Shown here: in pieces, positions 48,230-59,219 of the stretch
How the letters are laid out: every line of letters starts with the position of its first letter
Position numbering within the stretch: position 1 is the first letter of the stretch
Origin: Zhengitettix transpicula
Lineage: Eukaryota > Arthropoda > Insecta > Orthoptera > Tetrigidae
Direction: 5' to 3'
DNA: 64,000 nucleotides
Assembly: GCA_037074705.1 (NCBI GenBank)
Contig: CM073591.1
Coordinates: 31,910,587 to 31,974,586 of the forward strand
Program-made: the position numbers and the translations under genes
Notes under the pieces: generated by a model
Databases searched by the model: none
What the model saw: the letters and a program-made list of their open reading frames with translations, nothing else
Told to the model about the DNA's origin: nothing

Positions 48230-48555
48230 CCAGCTGCCTCCTAAACAGGCCAAGGCATGGCGAGGGGTAAGCTGCGTCCCCACAGCAAACTCCTCTCCCG
48301 TCATCGGAAGGGCGTGGGACTAGTACCAAATGCCCGACCTACCCGATGCAGGTTTTTCTAGGGTTTTCCCTGCATTTCTTTAGGCGAATGCCGGGTAGGA
48401 TCCTTAAACCATAGCCCGGGGACCCTAGTTAACCCTTGGCTACCTTCCTCTACCCTTCCGCATCCCCCCTTTCTAATCCCTTCCTATGCTATTAAAGGGG
48501 AGTTGCCCAATGTGGATCACCCTCATGTAGCCTGTTGCCTTAAAAAAAAAAAAAA
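48230..48555 (+). mobile_element. GCR retroposon copy 14 (first of three in a row)
   Basis: Starts at CCAGCTGCCTCCTAAAC and ends with GCCTTAAAA and a 14-base tail. Next to it is copy 15, same orientation. Confidence 0.82.
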
Positions 48556-48766
48556 CTACCCGATGCAGGTTTTTCTAAGGTTTTCCCTGCATTCCTGTAG
48601 GCGAATGCCGGGTAGGATCCGTAAAATATAGCCCGGGGGCCCTAGTTAACCCTTGGCTACCTTCCTCTACCCTTCCGCATCCCCCCTTTCAAATCCCTTC
48701 TTATGCTATTAAAGGGGAGTTGCCCAATGTGGATCACGCTCATGTAGCCTGTTTCCTTAAAAAAAA
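48556..48766 (+). mobile_element. GCR retroposon copy 15
   Basis: Starts at CTACCCGATGCAGG directly after the previous tail and ends at GTTTCCTTAAAAAAAA. Its 5' point differs from both neighbours, so the array is not a simple unequal-crossover ladder. Confidence 0.82.
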
Positions 48767-48769
48767 TAA

Positions 48770-49078
48770 TTCTAAACTGGTCGAGGCACGGAGAAGGGAA
48801 TGCTGCGTCCCCACAGCAAACTCCCCTCCCGCTATCGGAAGGGTGTGGGACAAGTACCCAATGTCCAACCTACCCGATGCAGGTTTTTCTAAGGTTTTCC
48901 CTGCATTTATTTAGGCGAATGCCAGGTAGGATCCTTAAAATACAGCCCGGGGGCCCTTGTTAACCCTTGGCTACCTTCCTCTACCCTTCCGCATCCCCCC
49001 TTTCAAATCCCTTCCTATGCTATTAAAGGGGAGTTGCCCAATATGGATCACCCTCATGTAGCCTGTTGTCCTAAAAAA
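48770..49078 (+). mobile_element. GCR retroposon copy 16
   Basis: Starts at TTCTAAACTGGTCGAGG and ends at GTTGTCCTAAAAAA. Third of the head-to-tail set. Confidence 0.82.
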
Positions 49079-49099
49079 TTTTTACAAAAAATAAAATAA

Positions 49100-49213
49100 A
49101 ATAGTTCCGGCACTTCGCCTAGAAGATGACGACAGAGCCTTTAGTCGTCGAAACGTTGCGTTCTACTTTAATTATGCAAAACCCGGTTGAACTCCGAGAA
49201 CAATATATTGAAC
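49100..49213 (+). ncRNA. Hammerhead-like core of a Penelope-like terminus
   Basis: At 49119-49154: CTAGAAGA (CTGAAGA with one extra A), stem II GACGAC (49128-49133) and GTCGTC (49144-49149) around AGAGCCTTTA, then GAAAC (49150-49154). Stem II is a perfect 6-bp pair and the boxes are in hammerhead order. Stem III could be only AAC/GTT, and I see no convincing stem I. It continues into the segment that pairs with 48091-48118. A decayed ribozyme is likely. Confidence 0.5.
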
Positions 49214-49219
49214 TTTTTT

Positions 49220-50795
49220 TCTTGTTTATAAAAATAAAAATTAATTCAATACCATTAACGTGATGTACTTTGACACTGTTTGGAAAAATAGTTTTAGTTG
49301 GTTGCGAAAATACGAGTGTAGGTCGTAAATGAACATAATATTCAACGAATACATAATACTGTGAGAAGATTATCTCTGACGGTTTTTTTTATCGGTGGGA
49401 TGAAAGAGAAAAATTGTACGTAGATGATAAATAAAGTTTTTTAAAAAAATTATTAATGGCCGAGAAGAAGAAGTCTTGCAAGTATTGAGACGGATATTAG
49501 AAAAGATAATATATAGAATACTCGCCGCCGCATATTGTAATTAAGGGAGAAATCAATACGGTCTGTATGTTTGTTAAATTCTGTTATAAGACCAAGAATG
49601 TTATAGGAGAGAATATTAAAATAATCTGTTGACTTGGTTATTGGGTTTAAAAGTATATTTAACTATTTTGTTGGGAAATTGTAATAAGTATACTTTAATT
49701 TTCTGTTTTAATATAATTTGTTTTTCTTTTATGCCAATATACGTATATACTGCATGTGTGCCTTTCTGAAGATTATTCGCTATCTGATGACGTCAGAGTG
49801 ACGTCAGTTAAATCTGGTAGGCGAATCTACTGCACTCAACCCCGAATCCACGAGAACTACAATATCCGGGTATCGTTTGCAAAACATAAACAATTATAAG
49901 TGGTGAATTATTTTTATTTTTAATCGTTGTGAACACAGATAAATTTTGAAGGATTCACAGCCACGTTTACCTTGAGACTGTAATAATGTAGTATTCTATT
50001 CTATAAAAGTGTTTAATATGAAAAAAACTCTAATTTCTGATAAATTTGTCGGGTAGTTCCTTCACTTAAGATGTGAATAAATGAAAAAAATATTGTGAGT
50101 TGATATTTTTGTTTTAAATAATAGAATTGATATTATTTTTGAGACAGATGTTAATTATTATTTATTTACCGCACGTCCAGTGGATTAAAGCAAGCTGGTT
50201 TTGAAGTGGCCACGTACACGGTTTTCAAAATTGATAATCACAACCCTCGATTGCACTTAACGATGGCTTCCTTAAACGTTAATCTTGTTTTGAATTGAGG
50301 AGATTGTATAGAATTAGACAAATGTACAGTTTTAAAACGTCTCTTCAATGTTTTAAAATACGCGTTTCATTGAAATTCTATTACAAAGATAAAATTTTCA
50401 AAGTAACAACTGTGCTAATTGGACTAAAAATATGAGGTTATTGTGTAGAAAAAGAGAAGACATTTTTGGTGACTGCAGATTGCTTTAGTAGCCATTAGTA
50501 AAATTAATGTTAATGATCTCTATCAAGAGAAAATTAAAGCGATGTGAGTCCAGTTTCATTATAGCAAGCGGAATAAAAAAATGATTGATCTATGAATCAT
50601 GTCACAACAACTTAATTAAATTTGGCTACTTTTTGATGCTGATGGGCAATGATTCACAAATACAATAAATATTTCGGATTTCATTAAATCATAAACAGCA
50701 TTAAGACTAATTATACATACATAAGAAACCTGGACTCAACCTTTTAATTTAATTTAAAGTTCGTCTTACTCCTCCTTCGTTGAAGTTTTCGTAAA
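49220..50795. other. AT-rich non-coding DNA
   Basis: Nothing recognised. Confidence 0.4.
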
Positions 50796-51010
50796 GTGTC
50801 AGGTGTCGCAGGCGTCTCTCAACACTACGGCGCTTCGCGTCTCCATCGCGACGTCCCCCGCCTGTACTGGCGGCTTTATGGACTTTGAACTTCGTTTACA
50901 TAACAACGTTCTACTGTTGTTGTTGTCGACAATTAGGATGTTTGGAGACTATAATTGGCGACAAACACTTCCGCAATTTCGTTTACGCAGCCAAATAATG
51001 GCATTCTGAT
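50795..51010. other. CpG-dense island
   Basis: About ten or eleven CG dinucleotides fall in the 80 bases at 50806-50885, in DNA that otherwise has few. A 68-codon plus frame covers it but shows no motif. Promoter, exon or element remnant are all possible. Confidence 0.25.
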
Positions 51011-51014
51011 TTGA

Positions 51015-53985
51015 TGTCCAGGGATAATTTACTTGTGTTCAATATAACTTAATTGAGTGTGCGAGGAAAGGACATTTTCAGTGTAGGCGATTAAGAATGT
51101 CAGTCAAATTTAGCCAACAATTTTTTGGGGCTATGTAAAAAATTTTAAATTCCTAAATTTTTATAAATGAACACGAGAATGAAAATGTAGAAGGTAAAGC
51201 TGTAACAAATTTGATTTTGACACAATTTAACACATGATGGAACGGAAAGAGAAGAGGCAGATTTTTTTATAATTTCGTAATCAAACACACGGGTTGTATT
51301 AATTATAAATTATTTCCAAGATAATATAAACTAATTTTCAAACCATGTAATCAATTTTGAATTTATATTGTAGATATTTAAAACACCGTGATTGTTTATT
51401 ATTTGAAAAATACATTTTTGAATATGGGGAGTTAAGCTTGGAGGTTATTATCCATTAAAAAGATGTACCAATTTTTTAATTCAAGGAAAATAAGTTTTAC
51501 AGTTGGCATTTTCCTTCTACTGCCTTACATTTAAAAGCAAATTGTCAAGAGTTATTTGAAATTGCAGACATACTGACTCATTTTTGACAGTTTTTAGACA
51601 GAGTAATTAATTATTTATAACAGAGTTTAGGTGTAAATTGTAACCCCTAAACGCCTTTCAGAAACAACAAAAAACACGTAACGGTATGTATTAATAAAAT
51701 AAATGTATTATTAATAAATATTTTTTATAAATGTATTATTAATAAATATTTTTTTTGAGAAATTACATGAAAATATCAAACAATTAAAGGCAGTATTAAA
51801 TTTTTAAAAAACGAATTTTTTTAATGTAATATTTGTATTCTGCACAATTATTTCCAATTTATCCTATGTTTTTCACTAACATAAATTTTATTCCAGTTTT
51901 TCCTGTTTTTTATTATTAAACAGTGAGTAGTAAAAATAGTTACAATTTTTACATAAATTCTGAGAACTTATCTTTTAAAAGCAATTAAATTTAATTTGAT
52001 ATTTAAATATGTTTGCACAATATTAAATTCGAAAGGAATGGTCATCGTTGGTGTTTTATTCTTTGACGTATAATGTGAACTAACTGTCAAACAGGAATCT
52101 AATATTTAATTGGTGAAATTAAAACAAGTAAATTTATAATATTGATTTGCCTTGAGAACTCTCCACTTCATTTCCCTCTGGTCTAGAGCACGACCACTAA
52201 TCAGTTAACTAAAATTTTCTCAGCGTGCCATCAATTTCACCTCACTCATTTACTTAGTTTAGCAACAAAATTAATTTGGTGCTCCGTGACCAAGGCAAAA
52301 GGAAAGTCTTAATTCATCCCTTCTTTCGTTGGTCCAGTATTTCATCTTAATGCCCCACGGAGATCGTATTTCACCCAGAAGAGCTCCTTTAATCAAAGTT
52401 AATCTGCAGTTTCCTTGGTCCCTGACAGTCTTGTAGCAAATTATGGGAAATTGGTTGCTAGTTAGGTATGCAATATGGAGTTCAGTAGTTTGCTGGAAAC
52501 ACGAGAACAATTCAAACTTAGGTTTTTCGAAATGGATTTGTAATCATTAATGGGTTTTAAATTACACCCTTTTGACTCTCCCGATTTAACCGAAATATGG
52601 CAACAAAAAATACGTTAATGACCTCAGGTTTTAGCTTTACAACAGCATAAATTTTTGGCAATCACAGAAAATTCTGAATTAATAATTTTTAACAATTATA
52701 ATTATTTCATATTTTAATTATACAATAAATAAATTGACTATAAGCCAGAGAAAATTTAAGAAAAATATAATCGCACAACGTTTTGTCCTTAATTTTGCAC
52801 TTCATCAGCTGTTTATTTGTATTGGAACTTTTTTTATAAATAATTTATACGGGTTTCCAAGATATTAAATTAATATCTGCCAAAAATGATATTAGATAAA
52901 TATATTTTGACTATAATTTCAGGTCCGCCTGTTTTAACTGATATTACATTTTTATCAGTTGCTTTTTAAAATGTTTGTTTTTGACTTTAGGCCAATTTAT
53001 TTATTTATATTAACAATGAATCTTCTGTTATAAAATATACTGGAGAGTATTACGTTTTATTTATATGAAATTTAATATATTTGCTCATCTGCAATATATA
53101 TATATATATGACACCTAATATTTTTTTATACAGATCGAATGCTAAATTCATAACATTGGAAAGATAATATTTTCCTAATTTTTGTATTATATTACGTTGA
53201 TGTTATATGAATGCATGTAATTAATTAATTTATACTTCATATGATATATTTTTACGGTTCTCATAAAAATTAAATTATATATAATTTAGTTTCAATAATC
53301 TTAACTGGTAATGTAAGCTTTCAAAAAGTAATAATATATTAAGTTATTAAAAATAGCTTCTGTTAAATATTAATTACGTCAGAACACTCCAAAGTTATTC
53401 CAGTGAGGAAATACTGAATGTTTGGTAAACAATGATATACATTAAATGCGTTTTTTAATTTTATTTAATTATAAAATTAATTTTTTAATATAGTAAGTAC
53501 CACACTTTTAATCATGCATTTAAGATTTTAAGTAGAATAACTTTGTTTTTTGTTACGAAGATGAAATAAACACTCAAACCAACGCCTGACACGAATGAAA
53601 AGTTTAAAAATGGAAGTATGGTAAGTTCCAATCTATTATCGGATTCTTATAACAGCGAATTGTGGTTTTAGTAGGGCACTGTTAATGTGTTTTTCCCCTC
53701 AGTCGGGATTTAACACACTTCCTCGCACTTTTACGGTATCTCCTACTTCCAAAGGCTTGCTGTCTTCATAAATAAAGAGTCCTTATTCCCTGCAGTTGGA
53801 AAAGGCTAAATTTTTTTTTTGAATTTTAATTATTATTTTTGAGGGTAAGAGTAGAAAGTGTCAATTAGTTTTAAAATATTGAGTTAAATTACTACGGAAA
53901 TTATTATTTTTATTGGCTAGATTTGTTTATCCAATAATCTTTCACGCAGGAAATAGGACCTGTCAAGCAAAAAGCAAACACTGTG
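51015..53985. other. AT-rich non-coding DNA
   Basis: It contains a 28-bp direct tandem pair at 51700-51755 (AAATGTATTATTAATAAATA core) and a short (AT)n near 53094-53109. No gene recognised. Confidence 0.4.
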
Positions 53986-53994
53986 GGGTAAGAC

Positions 53995-54284
53995 AAGACT
54001 AACATCTCGGGGGGTGGTAGTGGAAAGCGGTGGAAATTTTTAAACATGTAAAACGGTCCATATTTCCGTCGAACAAATATTTCCCGGGATCAATGAAATA
54101 GATAGTGGTTATTAAGATATTTTTGTGTAAAGCTTCAAACTTACAGTACAGTAGGGGACCTTACTTAGGGGTAGGGTTGTTAAAAAATAACACACAAAAA
54201 AGCCGAGATTGGAGTCAAATCCAGGGTTATGGATGTCGCTGAGTTTAATTATGACAATCTGGGAAATGCCAGGCATCCTGCTAG
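53995..54284 (+). repeat. Helitron-like family B copy with CTAG end
   Basis: Blocks in order: GGTGGAAATTTTTAAACATG, AAAACGGTCCATATTTCCGT, CCAGGGTTATGGATGTCGCT and GACAATCTGGGAAATGCCAG, ending GCATCCTG-CTAG (54281-54284) before T. A second CCAGCTAG|T end follows at 54322-54325. The CTAG|T end after a GC-rich segment is why I suggest Helitron. The 5' end is not seen. Confidence 0.5.
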
Positions 54285-54329
54285 TATATAAAGAAATACC
54301 CGGGCAAAGGTACACATCCAGCTAGTATA

Positions 54330-56550
54330 AACTAATATGCGAAATTATATATACACAAATGAAGAGAATTGAAAGTTATCTGGCAATTTAAAAATAAATT
54401 CTATAAATCATGAAAAGTTAATTCAAAAGAAGATGTTATTTAATAGACATTATATTTAATATTTAAAAAGTTACATTTACACGAAAAATTCTAATACTAA
54501 TAAAATACGCAACGATTTGGGAACTCATCAGGTTTAGCATAAACTTTCATAAACTATTTTTCAGTCTGTTAAAAATGTTTTATATACGTTAGGATATTTA
54601 ATATTTAATTAAACGTTGCCCATTTTACTTATATTAAAATTTTCTATGTAAATGTAACAAATTACACATTAAATATCATGTATATTAATAAACTTATATT
54701 TGGACTGTAGGTAAAATGTAGCTAGAAAATTTGAAAAATAAATAAAATGGTGAAAATAGGAATAAAAAAAAGTTAAATGCAACGAGGAGGGGAAAAACTC
54801 ATTTCATAAATGTTGAAATTGCATTTTCTCATTCAGATAAAACATTTATTTATTTTTATTCTGGAACGCATACATAATTCAAACACTAACGCCATTCTCG
54901 ACTCACAGTAGGTGGATTTTTTATACTATTAATTAACGGCATTTAATGAATATATTATGGATGCATGAATATTCTATTTCAATAGTAAAATAGGACAGCA
55001 GTCCGTGTAGAAAGTATAGCAAATGAAAAATCAGAGAATGGTTTCCAACGTTGCTAATTTCCCTATTTTGTTTGTCCAGAAGGTCACTGAAACGTTTAAA
55101 AATGCATTTGAATTTTGTTAGGTAAATATTTTAAAAGCATGATCAAATATATTATTCATAACATCATTGTGACGTATTAGAAACTAAATCTAATTTATCT
55201 TCACTAACTGAAGTGTCGCCTCACTGAATTTTAAATCGATTTTTCTTGTTGAAAATTGAATTAATGATTATTTGACTTATATTTGCAAGGAATTTATTTG
55301 CAATATAATTCTGATTTACAGCGCTAACTATCAATAAGAAATCACCTCAGAGGTCTGTAAATTACTTAAAAAAAATATCACCACCGGATAAAAGGAAAAC
55401 TATTTCCATCTTCTCAGTAAGTTTCTGCAGTTTTATGTAACCTCAGGGGTAATAAAGATAAGCCACGCGACTCTTTCGAATGTCATGAGCCTGCGAACTT
55501 TCTTTCGATCGCCGGAGGTCAGGGAATCAAAAGTTTTCGGAAAGTCTCAGCAATGTGACCCTATGGGGTGGAAGTTTACTGACATTACTACCGACACTTC
55601 AGGACCCGACTGTTACAAAACAGTCACAATAAATTAATGGTTTAATAAATATTATAAACAAAAGGAAACACGAATTATTTTCTATCAGAATCGATATGAA
55701 TTAATGATTTAACATGTCTTAGAATACCGATGTAGTAAGTTATTTAAATATGGACGGAGAAAATCCGGGTATTAACATACTTGTCGCTTTAATAATGGAC
55801 GGTAAAAATACTTAAACAGCAACGATGTATAAAGGGATACTAAGGTATTACGCAGTACTTCAACAAGATAGTTTTTCGTCAGAGGGAGAACGATAATGGA
55901 ACGTTTAATTTCTATTAGTGGCATAGAAAGATGAATTAAATAAATGCAAATACGTAAAAACGACAAGTTTTTACAGGAGTTCCGAAGAGTATACCTCAGA
56001 AATTATGAAAGGTAAATGAAAGAAAAGACTACATATGGAAATAAGAATGTCAAAATTTTAAGCATCGGCAATTCGGCAATTGGTGGAATTCGTGAAGCTT
56101 TTTTTTTATTAAAATCCGAGTTAGGAGCGACACATGTTGTTTCAACAGGACGGTGCCACATGTCACAAAGGGCGGATTTTTGCACGAAATATTTCCTGGA
56201 ATACTTATTTCACGGAGTAGCGAACTCTTCTCTCTGAGAAATCGCAGGTTAACAAGAAAAACCCCTAAAAACAACTCGTGATGTGAAATGGCGTATTCCG
56301 TCATTCACAAGTTGTTTAAAAGTGTAAAATAATTTATTTCGTAAAGGCAATCGAGTGGTCAAAGACGATAACGTTGATTAAATTATGTTAAAATGACCAA
56401 GGAGATTGTATGAGAGGTTATTGAATATAAGTAGTAGGCCGATAATTTCTTTAAAAAATAATTTATAATCGGATATTATTATAAAGTATTAAATATTGAT
56501 TGTTTTGGCATAAAATTCTTTATGTTCATTTTTGTGTATTGGGGAAGATG
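54330..56550. other. AT-rich non-coding DNA
   Basis: Nothing recognised. Overlapping short frames on both strands at 56003-56304 show no motif. Confidence 0.35.
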
Positions 56551-56552
56551 GT

Positions 56553-56553
<1 letters not shown>

Positions 56554-56638
<85 letters not shown>
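56554..56638. repeat. Long (AT)n microsatellite
   Basis: About 85 bp of AT repeats with two ATGT interruptions. The 94- and 64-codon frames over it are artefacts of the repeat. Confidence 0.95.
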
Positions 56639-56642
<4 letters not shown>

Positions 56643-56719
56643 TAATGAATACAAAATAGAAATTAATCGGTGTAGTAAACAAAAGATTAATTAACAAAAT
56701 TTTATTATTTATTATACAA

Positions 56720-56803
56720 TTAATTTTCCCCACGCTGAGGCGACAATTTTGTAAGAAACACATGTAATTAAAATGAATTCAGCCCGCGTTGAGGCGTCAA
56801 TTT
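56720..56803 (-). promoter_or_regulatory. Duplicated primer-binding-site region beside an LTR
   Basis: The motif CCCACGCTGAGGCGACAATT recurs about 57 bp on as CCCGCGTTGAGGCGTCAATT, each followed by TTGTAA. On the minus strand this reads LTR end, then TTGACGCCTCAACG, a primer-site-like sequence, twice. The junction of LTR and internal region is thus tandemly duplicated. Confidence 0.45.
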
Positions 56804-57994
56804 TGTAATAATCAAATCAAAATTAACAAATAATATTTTATATAGAATTTAGTTGGGCCTTCTTAGTAAAGAATCAATCTTTATATTTACGTTAACAATC
56901 AAATTCCTTTATAAACTAAGAAGTTAAACAATCAAACAATAATGAAAAAGCAAAATCTGACGACTTTACCTTTAATTATCGTTTACAAAACTTGACTGTA
57001 CTTACAACACATTGGCTGGTACCAGGCTTAACTCTCTTGAGCTAGGGCTCACCTCAAAATTCACACTAAAAGGCCATGAAATCACTGGATTTACACTTAA
57101 TTAAACAAAAACACGGTCGTAATTTTGAGTCACTCCTTTGGGTACTGTAAACCTCTGCTACTTCCGGATTATTAGTTGGACAGATTGTTACAAAATTGTC
57201 TCTCTGTGGAATCTCTATTTATTAGATTACTTATTGCAGCTGTACGATGGATTTTCCTGTCCAAAACTTTATACTCAAATTTAAGACTTGTACAGGTACG
57301 AAGGGGCTACCTTTGGGGATGCCTTTTCTTCTCGATTTTTGAACTAAGGTTCCCACAAGCCGAGGCACCTCGGCCTGTTTTGAGAGATGTATGTTCCGGG
57401 GTCGCAGACCTTGGGCATACGGTAAGAGTTGTCCGCTATTCCCATGGGAATAGTCGGCCAGCTGCCTCCTAAACTGGTCGAGGCACGGGGAAGGGAATGC
57501 TGCGTCCCCACAGCAAACTCCTCTCCCGCTATCGGTAGGGCGTGGGACAAGCACCCAATGCCCGACCTACCTGATGCAGGTTTTTCTAGGGTTTTCCCTG
57601 CATTTCTTTAGGCGAATTCCGGGTAGGATCCTTAAAAAATAGCCCGGGGGCCCTAGTTAAACCTTGGCTACCTTCCTCTACCCTTCCGCATCCCCCCTTT
57701 CAAATCCCTTGCTATGCTATTAATGTGGATCACCCTCATATAGCCTGTTGGCCTAAAAAAAAATTAAGACTTGTAACCTTTCCGGCCAGATCTATATGAC
57801 TGCCACGTTGTTCGTTGCCCGCCATTCAATTTCCGACTTCCACACCCGACTTCATCACCAGACCGACTGTTTCAGATAAACGCTCGCGGTGGAACAAAGC
57901 TCGCCTATCCATTGTTGCCTTTGAAATTTGTACTGCTAAGAATCCACCATAACTGTGGAAATATTAAAATCATTAATGGCCTCTAATTAGTATT

Positions 57995-57997
<3 letters not shown>
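56804..57997 (-). mobile_element. LTR of a Gypsy-like element, split by a GCR insertion
   Basis: Left end TGTAATAATCAAA, right end GGCCTCTAATTAGTATTACA (complement of a TGTAATACTAATT start). Without the inserted GCR copy and one target duplication the LTR is about 710 bp, shorter than the 920-954 bp of the others, so it has an internal deletion or belongs to another subfamily. Confidence 0.68.
57293..57763 (+). mobile_element. GCR retroposon copy 17 with 12-bp target duplication
   Basis: Inserted in the LTR, with TTAAGACTTGTA on both sides (57281-57292 and 57764-57775) and an A9 tail at 57755-57763: the hallmarks of target-primed reverse transcription. Hairpins seen here: CCGAG-GCAC-CTCGG type at 57360-57373; CTATTCC-CATG-GGAATAG at 57436-57453; GATGCAGG...CCTGCATT at 57573-57604; CCGGG...CCCGG at 57619-57647. 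No coding frame survives across copies. Confidence 0.9.

Positions 57998-58051
<54 letters not shown>
57998..58051. repeat. (TA)n microsatellite
   Basis: Uninterrupted TA run starting at the very end of the LTR. Confidence 0.95.
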
Positions 58052-58054
<3 letters not shown>

Positions 58055-58055
<1 letters not shown>

Positions 58056-58965
58056 AATTGTTGGAACGGTTCGTGATACGTAGACATTTTGCCAATTTTA
58101 TTTAAATCTATTTTGAATTTTCCCCTCCGATGCATCTTTCTGGTAATATTTCCGGAACAAATATTCTTTCAATACGAAAACGTTTCACGAGAGTTATAAA
58201 AAAATTCCACATTCTGCTAACTTTTTCAGAGTATTTCATTTACGAAGAATCGAGACTATAGTATATCGTGTTCTTTTCCAAACAAACTGAGTTACAATCT
58301 GCGCTGAAGTAAAAACGCTCTGTACATATTGACATATTACGCGGGGTGAATAACGGTCGCATGTAGAGGTTTCAGGTTTCACGCGGATTCATTTCGCGCT
58401 CTTGTAAAACCACAGCGAAAAGCTTTGAGCAAGCACAAAAGAAAAAAAAACAAAGTTGAGTTTGTGTTCTTCATTTAAGGTAGAAAATTATGCATACAGT
58501 CTTTCAGGACTTTGAACTTCCAGCAACTAGTAAAAGATCCAAGTTCATAGCGGCTGAGAAACAAGCTGAAAGGTCACCTTCCATTAAACGTTTGCGTAGA
58601 CGAAGTCAACACTGGTGCGCAAACAATTCGCTTCACGGAATACTTCAAGTGGTTTTTAGTGAAGGAAACAGAGTAGGGTAGGAAAACAAAAGTGTTTAGT
58701 TTTGTGTCATAATTCCTCTCTTTCTTCAGTAACAGTTTAATATAATAATTTTAAAAAATAGTGGGGGTTGAATATTAAAAAACCATAATGATTAATTTTT
58801 AAATTATTCAAATAAAGCCTTTAAAATCTTCTGATAAATCAATTAGACTGTTTGTGTGTTTGTGCATGTTCCACATACAAATAGACACCCGTGAAGCAAA
58901 TTTCGAACACGTGTTCGTTGCGAACAGGAAAAAAAGAACACTGAAAAGGGAAAGAATCGACTACC
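58055..58965. other. Non-coding DNA
   Basis: A 63-codon frame at 58490-58681 (basic, RLRRRSQH) is unassigned. Nothing else recognised. Confidence 0.35.
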
Positions 58966-58969
58966 ACCG

Positions 58970-59215
58970 GGAGCCGGGGTGGAAATTTTCAAACATATTA
59001 AAACGGCCGATATTTGCGTCGAATAAAAAATTTATGTGGTTTATGGTATTTATCCGGATGTTTTTTTGTGTTTAATTTTATCCCCTTTTGACTTAGGAGT
59101 GGGGGTGGAGGGGCGTTACATAACAATAAAGTAAAAGTTAGCGAGATTGGAGTCAAATCCGTGGTTATGGATGTCCCTGAGTTTAATTATGACAGCCCGG
59201 GCTACGTCGTGAACC
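58970..59215 (+). repeat. Family B repeat
   Basis: GGGGTGGAAATTTTCAAACA, AAAACGGCCGATATTTGCGT, GTGGTTATGGATGTCCCTGA and GACAGCCCGGGCTACG, in the same order as at 54.0 kb. The CTAG end is not present. Confidence 0.5.
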
Positions 59216-59219
59216 CAGG

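Noticed and set aside
56479..56763. 94-codon and 64-codon frames rich in Ile and Tyr.
   Set aside because: They are translations of the (AT)n microsatellite.
57429..57611. Recurrent small proteins of about 60-80 residues (for example at 17020, 32136, 38339, 45498, 57429) sharing ANSSPAIGRAWDKYPMPDL.
   Set aside because: They are different readings of the same GCR nucleotide repeat, on both strands and in broken lengths. Frames are disrupted between copies, so the similarity is of DNA, not of a maintained protein.
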